Below, in pieces: positions 37,876 to 45,491 of a DNA stretch of 53,390 nucleotides; position 1 is the first letter of the stretch, and the number at the start of each line of letters is the position of its first letter. Under the pieces are notes generated by a model. It saw only the letters and a program-made list of their open reading frames with translations, did not search any database and was not told where the DNA came from. Source of the DNA: Mesoaciditoga sp. (GTDB lineage Bacteria > Thermotogota > Thermotogae > Mesoaciditogales > Mesoaciditogaceae); the NCBI GenBank assembly GCA_015491995.1, contig WGFY01000032.1, forward strand, positions 1-53,390, in the 5' to 3' direction. Both the position numbers and the translations under genes were made by a program.

Positions 37876-38007
37876 ATGGTTAAGTATGAAAAAATGATCT
37901 CTATATTCCTTAAGCAGCATGTACTCGTGGATATAACTGGGTCCTTGCTCGCTTTTGCTTTATTCTATGGCTTTTATAGGCTTTTTCATCTTGAAAATGA
38001 AAGATAA
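37876..38007 (+). CDS. Possible small single-span membrane protein
   Basis: 43 codons from ATG 37876: a basic N terminus (MVKYEKMISIFLKQ), a hydrophobic stretch (DITGSLLAFALFYGFYRLF) and a charged tail HLENER. A terminator follows 34 bp after the stop. Against it: no clear ribosome binding site and overlap with the -35 side of the leftward promoter. Function unknown; could be chance. Confidence 0.3.
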   Translation: MVKYEKMISIFLKQHVLVDITGSLLAFALFYGFYRLFHLENER

Positions 38008-38040
38008 TACACTCTAAATACAAGCTTTATAGGTTACCGA

Positions 38041-38077
38041 AAAGACTCCATTTCAATAGAAAACGGGGTCTTTTTTA
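38041..38077. terminator. Rho-independent terminator, possibly bidirectional
   Basis: AAAAGACTCC and GGGGTCTTTTTT (one T-G wobble) with a 15-base loop; flanked by A-run and T-run, so it can act on both strands. It shields the ABC cassette promoter at 38079 from upstream transcription. Confidence 0.7.
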
Positions 38078-38078
38078 T

Positions 38079-38087
38079 GATATAATT
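38079..38087 (+). promoter_or_regulatory. Extended -10 promoter of the ABC-2 cassette
   Basis: TGATATAAT: TG extension plus a consensus TATAAT -10, directly after the terminator. No clear -35. It would give a 5' leader of about 70 nt to the TTG start at 38162. Confidence 0.55.
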
Positions 38088-38161
38088 CGTATTGCGAACT
38101 TTTTCTAATTTGATCGTCAATTTATGAAACATTCGTCATCGTTCGTGATGAGGTGATTTTT

Positions 38162-39181
38162 TTGTACGCCATTTCAACAAGCTCTCTTACAAAGATCTAT
38201 CAAACGGTACCCGACGATGCAAAGGCACATGTGCGTGGGGTAAAAGAAAGAGGCCCGGGGTTGTGGGTGAAAAACATCTTCAAGCTTAGAACTCAAAAGA
38301 TGAGAAAGATCGTTGCCGTGAGAGATCTTTCTTTTTCTGTGGAAGTAGGAGAGATCTTCGGAATAATTGGCCCAAATGGTGCTGGAAAGACGACTCTCAT
38401 AAAGCTTCTCAGCGGTTTACTTTACCCAACATCTGGGAATGCCAAAATCCTGAACTACGACCTCTTAGATGATCATGAAAAGGTAAAAGATAAAATAGCC
38501 TATGTTTCTACATCTGGATGGATGGGTCTTGAATGGCAACTCACGGCATATGAGAATTTACTATTCTACGCCGATCTCCTCAAAATTCCTAGAAAGGAAG
38601 CAAAAACGGCCCTTGATGATGTGATAGAGTCACTTGGAATGGTTGGGTATGTTGGAAAAACCATTCCGCAGCTTAGTGCCGGGATGAGACAGATGTTAAC
38701 CATCGCTCGTGGATTCATAGCAAATCGCCCTATAATCTATTTGGACGAACCAACAACTTCTTTAGATCCATTCGCAAAAGAAAAGATGTGGAACTTCGTG
38801 CTAAAACTTAAGAAAAACCACTCTATCATCTTCTCATCTCACGATCCAAAAGAACTCAAAGGTTATGCCGATCGTATTATGATCATAAAAAACGGGAAAT
38901 CTTTGATCGTCTCAAAACCTCAAATCCTTTTGAAAGAATTCTCAACGGGACGGATCTACCAAGCAGAGCTTTCGAATGCAGACCTTTCCGATTTTAACGA
39001 AACGATCAGAATCATCGATGCCTTTTCACTTGGAAATAAAAAACTCAAATTACGATTTACGCTGAAGGGGAGCTTGAATGATTTCATAACCTTCCTCTTG
39101 TACAAAAAGATCGTTATTCATAACATCACAAGGGATTCTCCAAGTATCTCAGATGTTTATGCGAGGTTTGTAAATGAGTAG
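38162..39181 (+). CDS. ABC-2 type transporter ATP-binding protein (first)
   Basis: 339 residues from TTG 38162, 5 nt after GAGGTGATTTT; GTG at 38153 overlaps that site. Walker A GPNGAGKTT near 70-78, signature LSAGMRQML, Walker B IIYLDEPTTSLDP. A C-terminal extension of about 90 residues follows, as in NatA/DrrA exporters. It pairs with the permease that overlaps its end by 8 bp. One of two ATPase-permease pairs in the cassette; the exported substrate is unknown. Confidence 0.88.
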   Translation: MYAISTSSLTKIYQTVPDDAKAHVRGVKERGPGLWVKNIFKLRTQKMRKIVAVRDLSFSVEVGEIFGIIGPNGAGKTTLIKLLSGLLYPTSGNAKILNYDLLDDHEKVKDKIAYVSTSGWMGLEWQLTAYENLLFYADLLKIPRKEAKTALDDVIESLGMVGYVGKTIPQLSAGMRQMLTIARGFIANRPIIYLDEPTTSLDPFAKEKMWNFVLKLKKNHSIIFSSHDPKELKGYADRIMIIKNGKSLIVSKPQILLKEFSTGRIYQAELSNADLSDFNETIRIIDAFSLGNKKLKLRFTLKGSLNDFITFLLYKKIVIHNITRDSPSISDVYARFVNE

Positions 39182-40043
39182 CTTCGCGAATGAGTTAAGA
39201 GCCGTTTGGGCTTTCTCAAAGAGAGAAATGATAATATGGACATCTTACAGGGTGAATATCTGGACGTGGATAATAGATGTTTTCATAAACACGTCCATCT
39301 TCTTCCTCATATCTCTCCTTGTCGGTCATCATTCCATGGGTGCTTACGGAACGAATTACGTTTCCTTTGTCGTGATAGGGCTTTCGATTTACTACATCTC
39401 TTACACCAACCTCGGCGATCCATTTCCAAGAGTCGCCAGGATATATTGGAACGGCACGATGGATCTTTACATGTTAAGCCCTCTTTCCTATTTCACACCT
39501 GTGATCGGAGTGATGTTCAAATCCGTCATAGACGATTACCCAAGAGTCGGTCTCGCGTTTCTTTTTGGATGGCTTTTCTTTGGCGCAAGCTTCGCTTTCA
39601 GAGTACCATTTTACGTGATCTTGGGAGTCGTGCTAATAGGGTTATCCACATTCGGAATAGGTATGATAAGCGCATCGTCCTTTTATCTTTTGAATTTCAA
39701 AAGGGGAAGCGAACCGATAAGTTTCATTCTACAAGATGTTGTGATAGCACTTGTCGGAGGATATTATTACCCCGTTAACGTGCTTCCACAGTATCTTCAA
39801 ATTCTGGCTTCCTTTATTCCACATACGTACGCGCTCGATCTTTTCAGAAGGGCATTGCTTCCTGGTGCATCTTTAACTCAACCGGTTTTGCCTTTGCAGT
39901 ACGTCTTGAATTTTTCACCCATCGCTGTTGATACCATAATTTTAGTTTTGATGAGCGTTGTCCTATTTCCACTTGGCTTTTACCTTTATTATTTGGGAAT
40001 ACAAAAAGCAAGAAGAGAAGGGACGTTGACAAGATGGCAATAA
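39174..40043 (+). CDS. ABC-2 type transporter permease (first)
   Basis: 289 residues with six predicted membrane helices, the ABC-2 (DrrB/NatB) arrangement. YYPVNVLPQYLQILASFIPH, TYALDLFRRALLPG carries the conserved C-terminal P-x-x-Y-A-D-F-like segment. Overlaps both neighbours (8 and 10 bp), so all four genes are translationally coupled. Confidence 0.85.
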   Translation: MSSFANELRAVWAFSKREMIIWTSYRVNIWTWIIDVFINTSIFFLISLLVGHHSMGAYGTNYVSFVVIGLSIYYISYTNLGDPFPRVARIYWNGTMDLYMLSPLSYFTPVIGVMFKSVIDDYPRVGLAFLFGWLFFGASFAFRVPFYVILGVVLIGLSTFGIGMISASSFYLLNFKRGSEPISFILQDVVIALVGGYYYPVNVLPQYLQILASFIPHTYALDLFRRALLPGASLTQPVLPLQYVLNFSPIAVDTIILVLMSVVLFPLGFYLYYLGIQKARREGTLTRWQ

Positions 40044-40972
40044 TAAATTTGGTCGGGGTTAAAAAATCCTATGGAAAGAGAAAGAAAAGCATAGAAGTGC
40101 TTAAAGGTATAGACGTGTGTGTTGAAAATGGTGAAATCTTTGGGTTACTTGGAAAAAATGGTGCTGGAAAAACAACCCTGATAAAGGTGATGGCTGGTCT
40201 GTTGATACCAGATTCGGCAAAAGGAAAGGTTTTGGAATACGACGTTATAAAAGATGCTGACAAGATAAGGGCAAGTGTTTCCTTGGTTGCCCCCACGGCA
40301 GATATAGGTGTGGATCCCGTTTTAACGGTGAGGCAAAATCTTCTCTTTTGGGCAACTGTTTACGGGATACCCACAAAAGAGGTGAATAATTCCGTGAATG
40401 AAGTCATGGAAGCACTCGATATTGTTAAATTTGAAGACGCATGGGCGATGGAAATATCTGCCGGAACTCGTCAAAGATTGGCAATAGCCAGAGCTTTGCT
40501 TGTAAAGCACGAACTTGTTTTTTTAGACGAACCAACGGTAAAACTTGATATGGAAGCAGCCAAGATGATAAGGAATTTCGTAGTCGATTTAAGAAACAGA
40601 TTTGGAATAACTTTTTTCATGACAACCCATCTCATAGAAGAAGCAGAAGAAATATGTGATAGAGTGATGATCATGGACAACGGAGAGGTGAAAGCCATTG
40701 GGAGTGTTGAAGAATTGAGGAGCACTTTTACGGATGGCGAAGAGATCATCATCATCGGAAAATTCGATGCGTCGGGTGTGAAAAGATTGGAAAGAATATA
40801 CGATGTGGGCGTATCAAAAGTTGGAGAAGAATTCAAACTCATCTTTTCTGTTGAAAAGGTTAATTCAAAAATCTCTGAGATCATCGAATCCGTCAAAAAA
40901 TATGGAGAAATAATGGATGTAGAGATTAAGAGATTAACGCTGGAGAATATTTTCAAAAAGGTGATCTCGTAG
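40034..40972 (+). CDS. ABC-2 type transporter ATP-binding protein (second)
   Basis: 312 residues. Walker A GKNGAGKTT, signature ISAGTRQRLAIARAL, Walker B LVFLDEPTVKLD and switch His in TTHLIEEAEEICDRV. The 80-residue C-terminal extension is of the DrrA type. Sequence differs clearly from the first ATPase, so the pair probably makes a heterodimeric exporter with two different permeases. Confidence 0.88.
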   Translation: MAIINLVGVKKSYGKRKKSIEVLKGIDVCVENGEIFGLLGKNGAGKTTLIKVMAGLLIPDSAKGKVLEYDVIKDADKIRASVSLVAPTADIGVDPVLTVRQNLLFWATVYGIPTKEVNNSVNEVMEALDIVKFEDAWAMEISAGTRQRLAIARALLVKHELVFLDEPTVKLDMEAAKMIRNFVVDLRNRFGITFFMTTHLIEEAEEICDRVMIMDNGEVKAIGSVEELRSTFTDGEEIIIIGKFDASGVKRLERIYDVGVSKVGEEFKLIFSVEKVNSKISEIIESVKKYGEIMDVEIKRLTLENIFKKVIS

Positions 40973-41806
40973 ATGACAAAGATGAGAGCGATATTCTCTT
41001 TTGCTTGGATAGAATTCAAAGCTTTAAGATATTATCCGTCAAATCTCGCGCTTGAGATTGTGAAAGGATACGTGACCATTTTCGTGTGGTTCTTCATCGC
41101 TTATTTCATTCAAGGGTTTTCATCGGACACTTTCAAAGAATTTGGAGGAAATTACGTATCTTACGTGGTCTTAGGTGTTATCTTCTTTCAAAGCTCTCAG
41201 TCTTTTCTTCTGACACCTTTCAAATCTCTATCCACAGCATTTTGGGAGAAAAGACTCGAAATATACGCCACACCTTCGAATGGCATTCAAACTTATATCT
41301 ACGGTGAGATGCTCTGGAATTTTCTGTTGAAAACCATGACAACACTTCTTTTTCTTTTCACATTCATATTCATCGTCAAAGTTGATTTGGTTTTTCCTTA
41401 TTCTTTTATAAATTTGGCGATCATGTATTTGCTGTTAACGTGCTTCTCTTTTGGAGCTGGATTAATTGGGGCATCTAATTTCTTTTTTTTAGAAGTAAAG
41501 CAAGGAAGAGAACCTTTTACGTGGACATTGGGCGTTCTCGCTCAGCTTTTCTCTGGCTTGTATTATCCCATTTCTCTTTTTCCCAAAAGTGTCAGGTGGG
41601 TGTCATACATACTTCCTCAATCCTACGCGTTTGATGCTGTAAGACGGATAGCGATTAACGGGGCAAGCTTTTCCGATAAAAATGTCGCAATCGATCTGAT
41701 AATGCTCTCACTTTTTTCGATCTTTTCCATAGTCATCGGTTTGAAATTTTTCAAAAAAGCTCTCTTGAAGGCTGAACGTACGACTGGTTTTTCTTCGTTA
41801 GTTTAA
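40973..41806 (+). CDS. ABC-2 type transporter permease (second)
   Basis: 277 residues, six predicted helices, similar in layout to the first permease: LYYPISLFPKSVRWVSYILP and QSYAFDAVRRIAING. Starts directly after the second ATPase stop. Last gene of the cassette. Neighbouring resistance-like phosphotransferase makes drug or toxin export an attractive but unproven role. Confidence 0.85.
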   Translation: MTKMRAIFSFAWIEFKALRYYPSNLALEIVKGYVTIFVWFFIAYFIQGFSSDTFKEFGGNYVSYVVLGVIFFQSSQSFLLTPFKSLSTAFWEKRLEIYATPSNGIQTYIYGEMLWNFLLKTMTTLLFLFTFIFIVKVDLVFPYSFINLAIMYLLLTCFSFGAGLIGASNFFFLEVKQGREPFTWTLGVLAQLFSGLYYPISLFPKSVRWVSYILPQSYAFDAVRRIAINGASFSDKNVAIDLIMLSLFSIFSIVIGLKFFKKALLKAERTTGFSSLV

Positions 41807-41824
41807 ATGGTATTAAGATCAATT

Positions 41825-41844
41825 GAAGAGTCTTCCGGCTCTTC
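41825..41844 (+). terminator. Hairpin after the ABC-2 cassette
   Basis: GAAGAGTC, TTCC loop, GGCTCTTC (one T-G wobble), an 8-bp stem. A seven-T run follows only 13 bases later, so termination may be weak. Confidence 0.45.
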
Positions 41845-41970
41845 AGCTTACCAACTTCTTTTTTTGTTAGTATAAAATACTATTATTTTACAAGTATGAT
41901 AAGAAAAATTCAAATTTTGTAAGCTGGATCAGCATAATCATTTAACTTAAGATTAATTTGCAAACTCAAT

Positions 41971-42011
41971 AACACATAAGAGGCAGAAATCACGTCTGCC
42001 TCTTATGTGTT
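41971..42011. terminator. 17-bp perfect stem between convergent genes
   Basis: AACACATAAGAGGCAGA and its exact complement at 41995-42011 around a 7-base loop. It lies between the rightward ABC cassette and the leftward permease. No U-tract on either strand, so it may protect 3' ends rather than terminate in the classical way. Confidence 0.5.
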
Positions 42012-42030
42012 ATGAAAAAATCTTTTATAG

Positions 42031-43536
42031 TCAGTCTTTTCCAGAAGGAAGTTCTTTGAACTTTGTATTCAAAGATATTCCCTCCTTTTCTTTAACACTT
42101 TTAACACCATAGTAGTAAATCAACAACGCTATTCCCATGCTTATAAGCCATTGAATTATGGATTGAAGATACCAAGCCTCGTGAATGTTGGATATTATTC
42201 CTTGAATGAAAAGCCAACTGGATGCGAGAATCGTTATAACTGCCGATATGACCACGAAGATGCTTTTATGCATGCCGGATTCTTTTTCGAGTTTTGGAGC
42301 ATGCTTTGAAAACGTTAGGGATGATATTCCAACCGTTATGTACATGAACATCGCGGCCGCGACCGTAACGGATATTTCATTTGCCCAACCAAACCATATC
42401 GTTAAAAGAAAGAAGATCGTTATTATGATCGTGTTTATCGTTATAGATATCGCAGGTACGCCTCTTTTATCTGTCTTTCCAAGGCTTTTGGGTAATATTC
42501 CATCGACTCCCCAAGAATAAAAGAGCCGTGTTAGAGCCTGAAGTATTGGAGGCAGATCGTTAAACAATGCGGCTGCTACCATCAAAGTGACAAACACTGC
42601 CAATCCTGACGGCATCATATATCCCAAAAGCGCTGGGCCATTTATGAGAGAGGCATGCCCTGCTATCATTTGGCCGCTAATGTATTGCCATGGGACTGTG
42701 TGAAATACGGACAAAGAGTAAAGAATGAAATAGGTCGTTATTATGCCTATTGCCAATGGGAAAACTATCAAAAGCGTCTTTTTTGGTTTTTTGGTTTCTC
42801 CACTTGCTTGAGACATTGCGGTGAAACCTATGAAAGCGAAGAAGAGTAAAAATAGTGCCTTTGGAATTGCCGAGGCTGAAGAAGTAGGTATCGTCTTTTG
42901 AGATAGGGTGATGTACTTCTGCATGTTAATACCATTTGCTTTCAAAACAGACGCGTAGTCATGTGGGTTCCCCATAAAACCATACAACACGATAAAAAAT
43001 CCACCAGACAACATCATAATCATCAAAATTATCGATGCCCATCCAACCGCTTTGACGCTTATCATATGAAATAGCCATACCAACCATATGATAGCAAGTC
43101 CTATAATTAAAGTGCCCACAGTTGAATCGACCCACGCACCAGCAGATGTCATCCCTATTTGATTGAAAGCGGTGCCAAAAAACTTTGGATCTATAAATAC
43201 GACTGCAGCAGCTGCCGTAGCTTCGGCCACCCAAAAAGAAAAAGAAGACAGAAATCCAAGTAGGCCGTTCCATCCACGGCTAACCCAGACATATTCTCCA
43301 CCTGCTCTTGGCATTGCCGAGCCCAAGTAGGAATAGTTTATAGAGATGAAAAATGCTATTATGCCGCCTATTAACATCACGAGAGGAACATACATACCTA
43401 TCCCTGGAACTTTTCCTTCAACTTGGACAGATATGTAATTAATTCCTCCACCTATAACATTGTCAAGTGCCAACGCAAGTATCCCAACAATCCCCAAACT
43501 TCTAACTAACCCTCCATGTTTAGATTCTTTACTCAA
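42031..43536 (-). CDS. APC-superfamily amino acid permease
   Basis: 501 residues, 12 to 14 predicted helices. LGIVGILALALDNVIGGGIN is the APC helix 1 with the substrate-binding Gly-rich break, and MPRAGGEYVWVSRGWNG is helix 2-3. FFAFIGFTAMSQASGETKKP resembles the helix 6-7 region. TTG start behind AGGAGGTGGATTGGA. Substrate unknown; since a glutamate decarboxylase lies 4.7 kb away, glutamate/GABA exchange is conceivable, but GadC-specific features cannot be confirmed by eye. Confidence 0.85.
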   Translation of the reverse strand: MSKESKHGGLVRSLGIVGILALALDNVIGGGINYISVQVEGKVPGIGMYVPLVMLIGGIIAFFISINYSYLGSAMPRAGGEYVWVSRGWNGLLGFLSSFSFWVAEATAAAAVVFIDPKFFGTAFNQIGMTSAGAWVDSTVGTLIIGLAIIWLVWLFHMISVKAVGWASIILMIMMLSGGFFIVLYGFMGNPHDYASVLKANGINMQKYITLSQKTIPTSSASAIPKALFLLFFAFIGFTAMSQASGETKKPKKTLLIVFPLAIGIITTYFILYSLSVFHTVPWQYISGQMIAGHASLINGPALLGYMMPSGLAVFVTLMVAAALFNDLPPILQALTRLFYSWGVDGILPKSLGKTDKRGVPAISITINTIIITIFFLLTIWFGWANEISVTVAAAMFMYITVGISSLTFSKHAPKLEKESGMHKSIFVVISAVITILASSWLFIQGIISNIHEAWYLQSIIQWLISMGIALLIYYYGVKSVKEKEGISLNTKFKELPSGKD

Positions 43537-43841
43537 TCCAATCCACCTCCTGTTAAATTAAAAGTAACTTGACGAATATAAAATCATTATAATCTTGTAT
43601 TATTATGGATTTAGAACATTTTTATTACTTTAAGATTTTTTATAAATGAACTTTTCAGCAAAAATATTTGTAACATTATTCTAACATCTCAAATTGACTG
43701 TGAACTATCTTGTCGTATAAAAGGCGGGGTTTTCTTCAAAATAGGTTGGTAAAGAAAAAAGATGGATTTTAAAATACATTTTGTGAAATGACAAAAAAAG
43801 AAGATATTTTAAGGATGAACAAGATAATGGTTTATGAATGG
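43537..43841. other. AT-rich intergenic region between permease and second LacI gene
   Basis: Holds a TATAAT at 43586-43591 on the minus strand, a likely -10 for the permease with no clear -35. Otherwise AT-rich sequence with no supported frame or hairpin. Confidence 0.4.
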
Positions 43842-43869
43842 TTGACAACGGTTAAGATCATCTTAAAAT
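43842..43869 (+). promoter_or_regulatory. Promoter of the second LacI-type regulator
   Basis: -35 TTGACA (43842-43847), 16-bp spacer, -10 TAAAAT (43864-43869). The spacer and -10 include the palindrome TTAAGATCATCTTAA (43852-43866), which may be an operator. Confidence 0.65.
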
Positions 43870-43925
43870 GTCTCAAAATGGATTTGCAATTTGTATGATA
43901 AAATGATACAAATAGTTGTCGGTAA

Positions 43926-43939
43926 CGATACCGGTATCG
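43926..43939. promoter_or_regulatory. Perfect palindromic LacI-type operator
   Basis: CGATACCGGTATCG, a perfect 14-bp palindrome with central CG, just before the ribosome binding site of the regulator at 43955. Its half-site differs from that of the first locus (TGTAACC), so a different regulator, presumably this gene's product, binds it. Confidence 0.75.
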
Positions 43940-43954
43940 ATTAGGAGGATTAAA

Positions 43955-44941
43955 ACGGGTTATATAACGGTCAAACAAATAGCAAAAGTCGCAGGTGTTT
44001 CTGTAAATACCGTTTCAAGGGCGCTGAATGGCAAACCGGATATAAATGAAGATACACGTCAAAGAGTACTTGAAGTTGCGAAAAGACTTGGATATGTTCC
44101 CAATAGATCTGCTTTGTCTTTGAAATGCCAGAAAACCCTTATTGTTGGTGTGATAGTTGAAGACAATGCTAATCCATTTTGGGCGGAAATTTTAAAGGGT
44201 GTAGAATCAGCAGCTAAGGAGCGCGGATATCACGTAATACTTGTAAATACTAATAGGAACTATCAAGAAGAAGTAGAGGGAATTCGCATGCTTCTTGAAA
44301 GAAGAGTTGATGGTTTGTTGATAGCGCCGAATCAAGAAGGATACGATGATTTGTATGAATTAAAAAGGCTAAGGATACCATTTGTTGTGATGGGAAGACA
44401 TGTCAAGGAATTCGAAGGCTTTGCTCCAATGGTTTACAGTGATGAAGTACAAGGTGGTTACAATGCAACTATGCATTTAATTGAAAAAGGGTGTGAGAAT
44501 ATTGCATTTATAGGGGCACAACCGTATAATACGGCATCTATTGAAAGATGTGAAGGATACATAAGAGCTCTTAAAGAAGCTGAAATGAAGATCGATCCAT
44601 CCTTAATAAAAACAGGTGGAATAGAAATTGATGGTGGTTATGAGTCTACGATAGATCTTATAAAAAGTGGTGTAAATTTCGATGGAGTATTTGTGTACAA
44701 CGATTTGATGGCTTTTGGTGTTTTAAAAGCTTTAAAGAAATCAAATCTAAGAGTTCCTGAGGATGTCAAGGTTATCGGTTACGATGATATTTCTTATTCA
44801 TCGTTAATCACACCAAGTTTGACGACGATGAAGATGAAGAAAGGAACTATTGGTAGGCTTTCTTTTGAGCTTCTTTTGAATCCTGAAAATAAAATCGTTT
44901 TAGAAGCAGAATTGATAGTGCGTGATAGCACAAATGGATGA
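43955..44941 (+). CDS. LacI-family transcriptional regulator, apparent ACG start
   Basis: About 328 residues. HTH TVKQIAKVAGVSVNTVSRAL, then the hinge YVPNRSALSLK and a full effector domain ending VKVIGYDDISYSSLITPSLT. The only Shine-Dalgarno, AGGAGG at 43943-43948, has no ATG, GTG or TTG in frame after it; ACG at 43955 lies at the ideal 6-nt spacing and gives the normal family N terminus. A TTG at 43916 is in frame but has no binding site and would read through the operator. An operator upstream suggests autoregulation. Target genes could be the galactose operon 550 bp downstream; that is inference. Confidence 0.8.
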   Translation, partial: TGYITVKQIAKVAGVSVNTVSRALNGKPDINEDTRQRVLEVAKRLGYVPNRSALSLKCQKTLIVGVIVEDNANPFWAEILKGVESAAKERGYHVILVNTNRNYQEEVEGIRMLLERRVDGLLIAPNQEGYDDLYELKRLRIPFVVMGRHVKEFEGFAPMVYSDEVQGGYNATMHLIEKGCENIAFIGAQPYNTASIERCEGYIRALKEAEMKIDPSLIKTGGIEIDGGYESTIDLIKSGVNFDGVFVYNDLMAFGVLKALKKSNLRVPEDVKVIGYDDISYSSLITPSLTTMKMKKGTIGRLSFELLLNPENKIVLEAELIVRDSTNG

Positions 44942-45234
44942 AGAAATTTAGTACTGTTTTTATTATATGATAGTGATAAAAAACTATACTTATAAACTCT
45001 CAACGTGCGTGAGCTTTAAGAACTTAACTTAGCAGTCATACTGAGCGAATCAGAATTCTTTTTAAATCTTTAATGGTCTCGAATGGGCGATCATATTTGT
45101 ATGGAATTCTAGATTCATAGGTTCAACAGAAGTTTATAATGATTATTGTCAATTTTTCAGAGTTGATGCACTTTTTCAGCAAATTACTTTTCTTTCAAAT
45201 TAAGCTTGTTACTTTCACGCACATTAGGAGTTAT
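44942..45234. other. Intergenic region, no gene recognised
   Basis: About 290 bp after the LacI gene. No supported frame, hairpin or tRNA. Its right end joins an IS256 remnant, so it may contain decayed insertion-sequence DNA. Confidence 0.4.
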
Positions 45235-45366
45235 AAAGTATTTCCAATCGTTGGTTCTTTAATAAGGCTGTTGAGTTCAGTTCTGATCAGTCAAAATGAA
45301 GAATGGATCACAGGCAGAAGATACTTGAAAATGGATGTGGAGAAATACGAAGAAATGGTTGTTTGA
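45235..45366 (+). pseudogene. 3' remnant of an IS256/Mutator-family transposase gene
   Basis: The frame reads VFPIVGSLIRLLSSVLISQN then EEWITGRRYLKMDVEKYEEM and a stop. The EEWITGRRYL segment near a stop codon is the characteristic C-terminal end of IS256-family transposases. The catalytic DDE part is absent and the upstream sequence shows no coding style, so this is a relic. Confidence 0.65.
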
Positions 45367-45421
45367 AAAATGAGACTGTTTCAATTTTTAAGGATACAGG
45401 AATGAATTTATAGCAATATCT

Positions 45422-45444
45422 TGGCATAATCATTGTTGATGCCA
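45422..45444 (+). other. Weak hairpin upstream of galA
   Basis: TGGCAT and ATGCCA around 11 bases, followed by TCCTATTTTTT. Could be a weak terminator of the upstream unit or an operator; too short to decide. Confidence 0.3.
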
Positions 45445-45491
45445 TCCTATTTTTTACCTGAAATACAAAATTCCATTTGGGAGGACTTCCA

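Noticed and set aside
45139-45366. 75-codon frame as a complete gene
   Set aside because: Only the last 44 codons match anything, the end of an IS256 transposase; the first part has no coding character.
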